Assembly: GCA_003640385.1 (NCBI GenBank)
Contig: RCAB01000350.1
Coordinates: 1-64,000, forward strand
DNA: 64,000 bases
Direction: 5' to 3'
Source of the DNA: Setaria digitata
Taxonomy: Eukaryota; Nematoda; Chromadorea; Rhabditida; Setariidae
A program made the position numbers and the translations under genes. Of this stretch, positions 57,983 through 64,000 are shown piece by piece. Within the stretch, counting starts at the first letter, position 1. The number at the start of each line of letters is the position of its first letter. The notes beneath the pieces were generated by a model. It worked only from the letters and a program-made list of their open reading frames with translations. It ran no database searches and was not told the origin of the DNA.

Positions 57983-60900
57983 ATGCTAAAATTTGAATTA
58001 TTTGAAATGTCTGATTCCAGAATCAACGAAGTGGAAGATGAAGAGGAGGAGGTGGAAGAAATTGAGGATGAGGTAGAAGATGAAGAAAGTGAAGAAGAAG
58101 ATGAGGAAAATGAATCGGATGATGAAAAACATGAAATGCAAGATCAGAAAGCTGAAAATGATGTGTGAGAAAGTTTCTAATTTCTTAAATTCTTATTTCA
58201 TAATTAATTGATTTTTTTTTAATTGTCTACTGTTTTTTTTTTGGTACAAATGAGTTCATCATGCCAATTTCAAATGAATTTCTAAAGAATTTTTTTTTTG
58301 GTCTAATTAGAAAATTGAAGGAAAAGAAATGACTGCTTAAAATCTTGGTAAAATAGAAGTTACTAACTAGAAAGTAATCATCCGAGTGAGGCATATTTTC
58401 TGAAGATAAGTAAGTGTAATCCGGTGATTATACTGTTACAGTATAATCATTTCGGTTTTCCGTTCTTAGAGATCGGTTTTTGGTTCTTAGAGATTTTTCA
58501 TAAGTAAATTTTCCTTCGTTCATTTAAGATCTGAGATTTTTTTTTTCTTTTTTTTCCTTTTTTTTTTTCTAGTACTTAATGAATTTCATTTTTTCATTTT
58601 TTTTTTTCATGGGATATTTAAAAATTTGAAAAGTGTATGTGTGAAAGGTTCAATTTGCAAATGTGAATAACGGTCGGAAAGGAATGAATTTTCAAATTTG
58701 AAACTTTCAGAGATTTCTTTGCTGCTCCAAAAGTTGGATGGAAAAAGTTTTTAGTTGTCCGAAAGCAAAAATTTGAGCATTTTTAGAGCTAAAATAGACG
58801 ACGAAAAAGAATCTGAGGGAATGACGGAGGCAACAAAAGCAGTTTTGGTAATATTTAGTTTAAAAAAAAAAAAAAGCTTTTCTCTTATTTGAAAATTTTT
58901 CTAAATAATTTGAGAAGTTTCGCTCTAGAAATTTCAATTTTATATACGTCAAAATTTCAAGACTTTTTTTTTTTCATCGACAAAAATTTTTAGGCAGCAA
59001 AAAAACGACAAGAAGAGGAATATCGTCTACAGTATGAGGCACGTCGAAAAGCTGAACGTGAACGTGTTGAACAAGAATTGAGAAGTTTACGTGAGAAGCA
59101 AGAAAAACGTCGACGTGAACGTGAAGAGGAGGAAAAAGATTTAGCAGAAAAAATGCGTTTAGCAGAAGAGAAACATCGCCAAGAAGAGATAAGTTTTATT
59201 ATGATATCCATTTCTTTCAATAAAATATATGAATTATTTTGTTATTTTTTTTTTTCTTCCTAGTCAGTCCATTTAATTAGTCATAGTTTAATTAATTACT
59301 TTGATATTACAACATTGGTACAGTGTAGAAAAAATGAATAAAAAATTCTTTTTTAATAATTAATTAACTGTTTGGCCTATTAATCTGGACAATTATCATT
59401 TAGTCTATTAATCTAAATTATCATTTAGCTTATTAATGTGAGCTATTATCGCTCTATTGTAATATTCCAGTGAAATCTAGTAGCGGTAATAATTTTACTT
59501 GTTTTATATAATGGTACTTATATTCGCAAATAGTACAATCTTAAATCTTGAGCATAAATTGTTTAAATTTATATTAATAGTTAAAAATTAAAAATGGCAA
59601 AAAGAAATGCTATCATATTCCGTGTGGTATTTGTGATCGAGTGATAATAGTTAATCAGATAAAAATATTCTGTGGTAAAATTATAGTGGAAAAATTTTTA
59701 TAGAGAAATAATTACTTTCACATAAAAATAATTGTTTTATGATAAAGTGATAATAGGTCAAATTAATGAGCTAAGCGCCATAATTAATTATTAAAAAGAA
59801 ATTTTTTTTTTTTCTTACACCGTAACAATGTTGCAATGCCGAACTAATTTGACCTGTGACTAATTGTGCTGGCTAATTTATGAATTAAAACAAGCAGTCA
59901 TACCTTTTCACTGTCCAATCTTTATTACAGTGATGTATTTAGTTTCAAATAAAACTTTTGCTAAAATATTTCGAAATGCTATGATCTTTAAAGAAAAAAT
60001 ACAAGAAATGCTACATAAAGTTTAAAAAAAAAAAAAAAAAAAAAGCAAAATTTAGAAAAATTAGTAAGGGAGCACATATGGAAGGTGAAAATTTGTCATA
60101 CTAAATTTGTAAACAATTTTATTTATTTTTTTTTATCTTTTATTTTTGTAAACAAAATTTGTAAGCAATATAAAATTGCAAATAATAAGGAATAAATAAA
60201 ACTAAATCCATCATTATAAGTTTGAAAATAAAATGCTTAAATTACCCAAGACAAAAGTTTATTGTTATTTCTTTTTAGTCAATTGCATTAATTACACAAG
60301 TAAATTGTTGTTTTAAAAAAATAATATTAAATTAGGTCACTTAAAGACTATGTATTCTACCGTTTCATTATCATTTATTTTTGCATCAATTTTCTCAGTT
60401 CCAACATACTAAAAAATTTTACAAAAATTTGCATACATTTTTTTGGTGACAATTTTTTTAACTTTTTAATTTCAAATTCCTTTCAAATTGCAATTAAACA
60501 GAAATTCTTCATATCAACTTGTCTTGCTTCTAATTTATAAAATAATTTAAAACTGATAATTTAGCAAATTAAGCACAAATATTTCATTTTTTTTCTTTTC
60601 AGTTTCACATATTTATTTGTAAAACAGAAATATTCATAAATTTCAAGCGAACAAAATTTGTGAATTAATTTTTCAAGAGGAAAGTAAGGCTCGAATAGAA
60701 GCACAGAAAAGAAAACGTGAAGAAGAACGGTGCAAAAGACAGGCTATGTTTGCCGGCTCATTAGCCGGAATTGTTTCATCAGGTACCGACAGTAACCCTA
60801 ATTTTGTCATTCAAAAACCGGAAAAAACGGAACGTAATGTAATTTTTTCAAATTTATCATTTTCCTTTCATCAATTGATTATCTTTATTTATCACAGGAA

Positions 60901-62712
60901 AAGAAAAGTACTATCACTGATAACATCGTCATGTATATATAACAGTAATATTAAATTTTATCCGTATAGTAATCTTTAATTGTAACAATAGTTTTTTTTC
61001 TTTTTTTGCTTTATTTTTTTTCCTTAATTATAAAAATGGTTTAATTTATTGTCAATTTTAGTGCAACAAATTTTAACTTTTCATTTTTACATTAAAATTA
61101 TTCAGAAAAATGATAAAGGTAGAGAGGAGAAAGAAGAAGCTAAACGTGCATACATGGCAACAATAAATCAGAAGCCTGATGTTTCGATTTTATTGATAAA
61201 TGATTTGAAGATTAAAATTCATGAATTGCATTCAAATATTTGCAAATTGGAAGCTCTAAAATATGATCTTGAAAAGCGACATGAACGTCAACTCTATGAT
61301 GTAAATATTTTATTATAAATTATAATTAATTTTTCATTCTTTTCTTTTTTTTTCAGAATAAATTTTTACAAAAATTAATCATATAAATGATAATATTGTA
61401 AATAATTTATTATAATTATAAATATTTTTTTTTTTTGAAAATAATAAATTTTAAAAATCATATTTATATATTTTTGAATTATTTTGTTTCTTCGTTTTTT
61501 TTTTTTTTTTTTTTTTCTTTTTTTTTTCTTCTCAATCAAATAATGGATTGAGTTATAGTTGAAAGAGTTACATGAACGTGAAAGGCAAGTAGCTCGACAT
61601 CGAGCACTTCAACGTGGTCTTGACCCAAATGAAGCAGCAGCTTCACCTCATCCTGTTCGTTTTGCATATTTTTTTTTTTTTTTTTTATAATTAATTTATA
61701 AAAAGAAAGAAATATTTTTTAGTAATGAGTTTTTTAAAAAATATTTAAATTTCTTTTTTTTGGTAATAAATTTCTAAAAAAGAAGAAAATATTTAATTTT
61801 CCTTGGTATTAGTATATGTTTCATCGTTTTTTTTTGTTTTTTTTTTTTCGCTTTTTATAAATTTTTATTGTTTTGTGTGATTTTTGTGGGGGAAAAAAAT
61901 TTATGAAATTAAAATTGGTAAAGCATTTGAATGATTAATTTTATGACTAATAGTTAGATATTACTATGGATGGAAAATTCATATGAAGCATGTTTGTTTA
62001 AATAGTTTCTATGCGATTTTAATTTTTTAATTCAATAAATTGGGATTTTTTCAAAAAAAAAAAGAAAGAAAAAAAATTGTTTGTTTCATGAAAATTAATT
62101 TTCATCAAATTTCTAGCCAAAAATTAATGTTGCATCGAAGTTTGATCGACAATTCGATCGTCGATCCTACGGTGATCGTCGAACAATCTTTGAAAAAGTA
62201 ATTTTTCATTTTTTATGAAAAACAAAAAAGAAGCGATATTTGATTAATTAGATTTATAAAATTTAGTTAATTTAGTCTTAAATTTTTTTACTGAGAAAAA
62301 AAAAGTGAGAAAAATTAGCGATTTTTCAGATAAGTTTTTTATTTCAAATTTTTAACATATATACAGCATAATTTATCCGTCTCATTTTTAGGAGTTATTT
62401 ATATCAAATTCACATTTTAGTTTTATTATTAAATTTTCTCCCATCTGGTAGCAAATAATTTGCACAAATTTTTTTTTTTTTTAAATTTTTCCTCTCAATT
62501 TATTGCTTTCTTTATAGCCTCCAGTTCAGAAACCATTACCGATTGTTCACGGTACCGCACGTCCGCCACCGGAATGGGGACGTACGGAAAATGAAGAACT
62601 GGAACAGCTTCGGAAAATTATCGAACCACGCAAATACATTGAGGAAGTAAAATTGGAAAATGTTCGACCACCTATTGAACCTATTCCTTTGTCGATACCA
62701 CAAATGGAATAA
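57983..62712 (+). CDS. mup-2: Troponin T (MUP-2-like)
   Basis: Eight exons: 57983-58164, 58787-58847, 58994-59192, 60678-60838, 61106-61300, 61559-61654, 62117-62197, 62518-62712. From the ATG at 58007 ([12 protein letters not shown]) the product is 381 residues; the ATG at 57983 would add eight. The N-terminus is an acidic Glu/Asp run typical of troponin T, then [20 protein letters not shown], a highly charged Arg/Glu helix, [11 protein letters not shown], and the troponin-I-binding coiled coil [20 protein letters not shown]...[18 protein letters not shown]. The tail ([33 protein letters not shown]) is nematode-type. Troponin T anchors the troponin complex to tropomyosin on thin filaments and relays the calcium signal; in C. 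elegans mup-2 is needed for muscle positioning. The exon 3 end and exon 4 start (ATA A | AG) are the least certain joint. Confidence 0.93.
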
Positions 62713-64000
62713 ATAAAAGATGAAAAAACAAAAAAATTTTTTTTTTTTTGAAATTATCAAAAATTAAATTTCAACATATTATTACTACTAATCCGTATCA
62801 GCTTTCTTATGAATGTTTTAAAATTCATTTTTAAAACTTCAAAAATTCCAAAATTTAACTCAAAATTTTATTTCAATAAATTTCAAATTATAAACTATAC
62901 CATTAATTGAAGTCAGTCTCTTTTTTTTTAAATTACTTTTTCTTGCTTTTAGTAGAATTATATTCTTCTCTTCTGAATCACTTCGTAATTTTTATTAATT
63001 ATCTTAAGATGGCTGCATTAACAAACCTATGAAATTTTTTCGACTCTCTCTCTTTGTCACTCTGATGCTATTCATAACTATTTACTGCAACTATTTATTT
63101 TAAAAATGAAAAATATTTTTTTTTTTACATTTTCATAACTACTTGAAATTTAAATTTAAATTTTCAATTTATCAACAACAATTAAAATTGATTGAGCAAG
63201 TGTTGAAAGGAACAAATACTCTATTAATCATATAGCATCAGTGAGCAGAAAATTCATTTTTTGTATTCTATTAGGATACCTTGGAACTTATTTACTGTAT
63301 CGAATAACTTATTACATTGCATGGTAATATTGAGTTCTTTTATCGCTTTTTTTTTAAATTTTATTGTTTTGTCGGATCTATTTTTTGGAATTTGAAATTT
63401 TGCTTTAAATTTCACATCTATTGCAAATCGAAACTTGAGCATTTTTTTTTTTTCGAAAAATTATGACTAATAAAAATCATTTTGAATTGCATTTCAAATT
63501 GCCTGTTGCATGTGATATTTTAGTGCGCAATAATTACTTAGGTATATGGGCATCTTAATTTACAAAATAATCTTTTTTTCCTTTGCGAATATATAAGTAT
63601 AAATAAAAATAAGTAAATAAATAAATAAATATGTGTATATTAAAAAATGTATATATATATAATTTTATATATATATAAAAAAATTATATATATATATAAT
63701 TTTTTTTTTTCAAATTACAATTATGACAGATATTAAAAGTTGCGTCTTTTTTTTTCAAATTAAAAAAAGCAGTAGGAAATGAAGATATTTTTACTAAAGG
63801 AAATTAGAAAGTGATAAGGAAATGGGAAAAAAAATTTGATATTTCACGATAAATAAAAGAAAAAATTCTTCCTGTCATATGATAAACATATTATGGCTCT
63901 GAAGAAAATATTTCAATTAAAATTTTTCTTTTTTTTTTGTAAAATGCTATAAAATATTATATATATATATATATANCATTAAAATTTTAATATCAATTGA
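62713..64000. other. Downstream AT-rich region
   Basis: Troponin T 3' flank, with AATAAA at 62708 (overlapping the stop) and near 62875. Beyond that only AT-rich sequence with TA microsatellites; no gene recognised. Confidence 0.5.
63640..63705. repeat. (TA)n cluster with palindromic AATTTTATATATATAT blocks
   Basis: Three TA runs separated by AATTTT and AAAAAATT; the outer two are mutually complementary. A further TA run abuts the N at 63976. Confidence 0.8.

Noticed and set aside
60238..60250. AATTACCCAAG, an 11-base match to the nematode spliced leader SL1
   Set aside because: The following bases (ACAAAAG) do not continue as SL1, and there is no Sm site or snRNA-like structure nearby. It lies in a troponin T intron and is best taken as chance.

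Overview
The window is nuclear DNA of a chromadorean nematode. It is very AT-rich, with many poly-T/poly-A runs. Genes are split into short exons whose 3' splice sites look like TTTCAG or TTTTAG, and several first exons begin just behind such a site, as expected for spliced-leader addition. Gene content is purely metazoan and includes a MUP-2-like troponin T and an alkyl-DHAP synthase ending in a peroxisomal PTS1, as reported for C. elegans. A filarial (clade III) worm is my best guess from base composition and gene texture; the species cannot be read from the sequence alone.

Layout. 1-2876 (+): 3' part of a serine carboxypeptidase S28 (PRCP-like). 4306-8463 (-): UBE3D-like HECT_2 E3 ligase, tail-to-tail with the peptidase. 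8990-9420: G/T-rich minisatellite between the heads of UBE3D and S2P. Then five genes lie on the + strand: site-2 protease S2P (9726-14757), the CCR4-NOT deadenylase CAF1/CNOT7 (15357-17317), ribosomal protein L12 (18235-20466), alkyl-DHAP synthase AGPS (22589-28287) and NAD(P)H-hydrate dehydratase NAXD (29681-32606). 33149-36976 (-): a small BAR-only protein. About 6.7 kb of low-complexity DNA separates it from a divergent NOSTRIN-like F-BAR/SH3 gene (43665-55129, +). After a 2.8 kb gap with a minisatellite comes troponin T (57983-62712, +). The last 1.3 kb is AT-rich and has no gene that I can see.

Function. Most neighbours are housekeeping genes with no shared pathway: peptidase, ubiquitin ligase, membrane-protein and lipid regulation, mRNA decay, ribosome, ether-lipid synthesis and NAD(P)HX repair. 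The exception is the head-to-head BAR and F-BAR pair, two membrane-curvature proteins that share one long upstream region.

I found no virus, retrotransposon, CRISPR array, tRNA or rRNA. The most interesting unexplained signals are a near-perfect hairpin of about 60-bp arms in a NOSTRIN-like intron (51750-51893), a second imperfect hairpin (41888-41987), a structured GC-rich island in intron 3 of the L12 gene that resembles an H/ACA layout, and an acidic insertion encoded by GAT repeats inside the NOSTRIN-like SH3 domain. Four single-N positions sit between direct duplications and look like assembly joins. Exon borders were worked out by hand and may be off by a base or two; wherever all exons of a gene were assigned, I checked that their total length is divisible by three.
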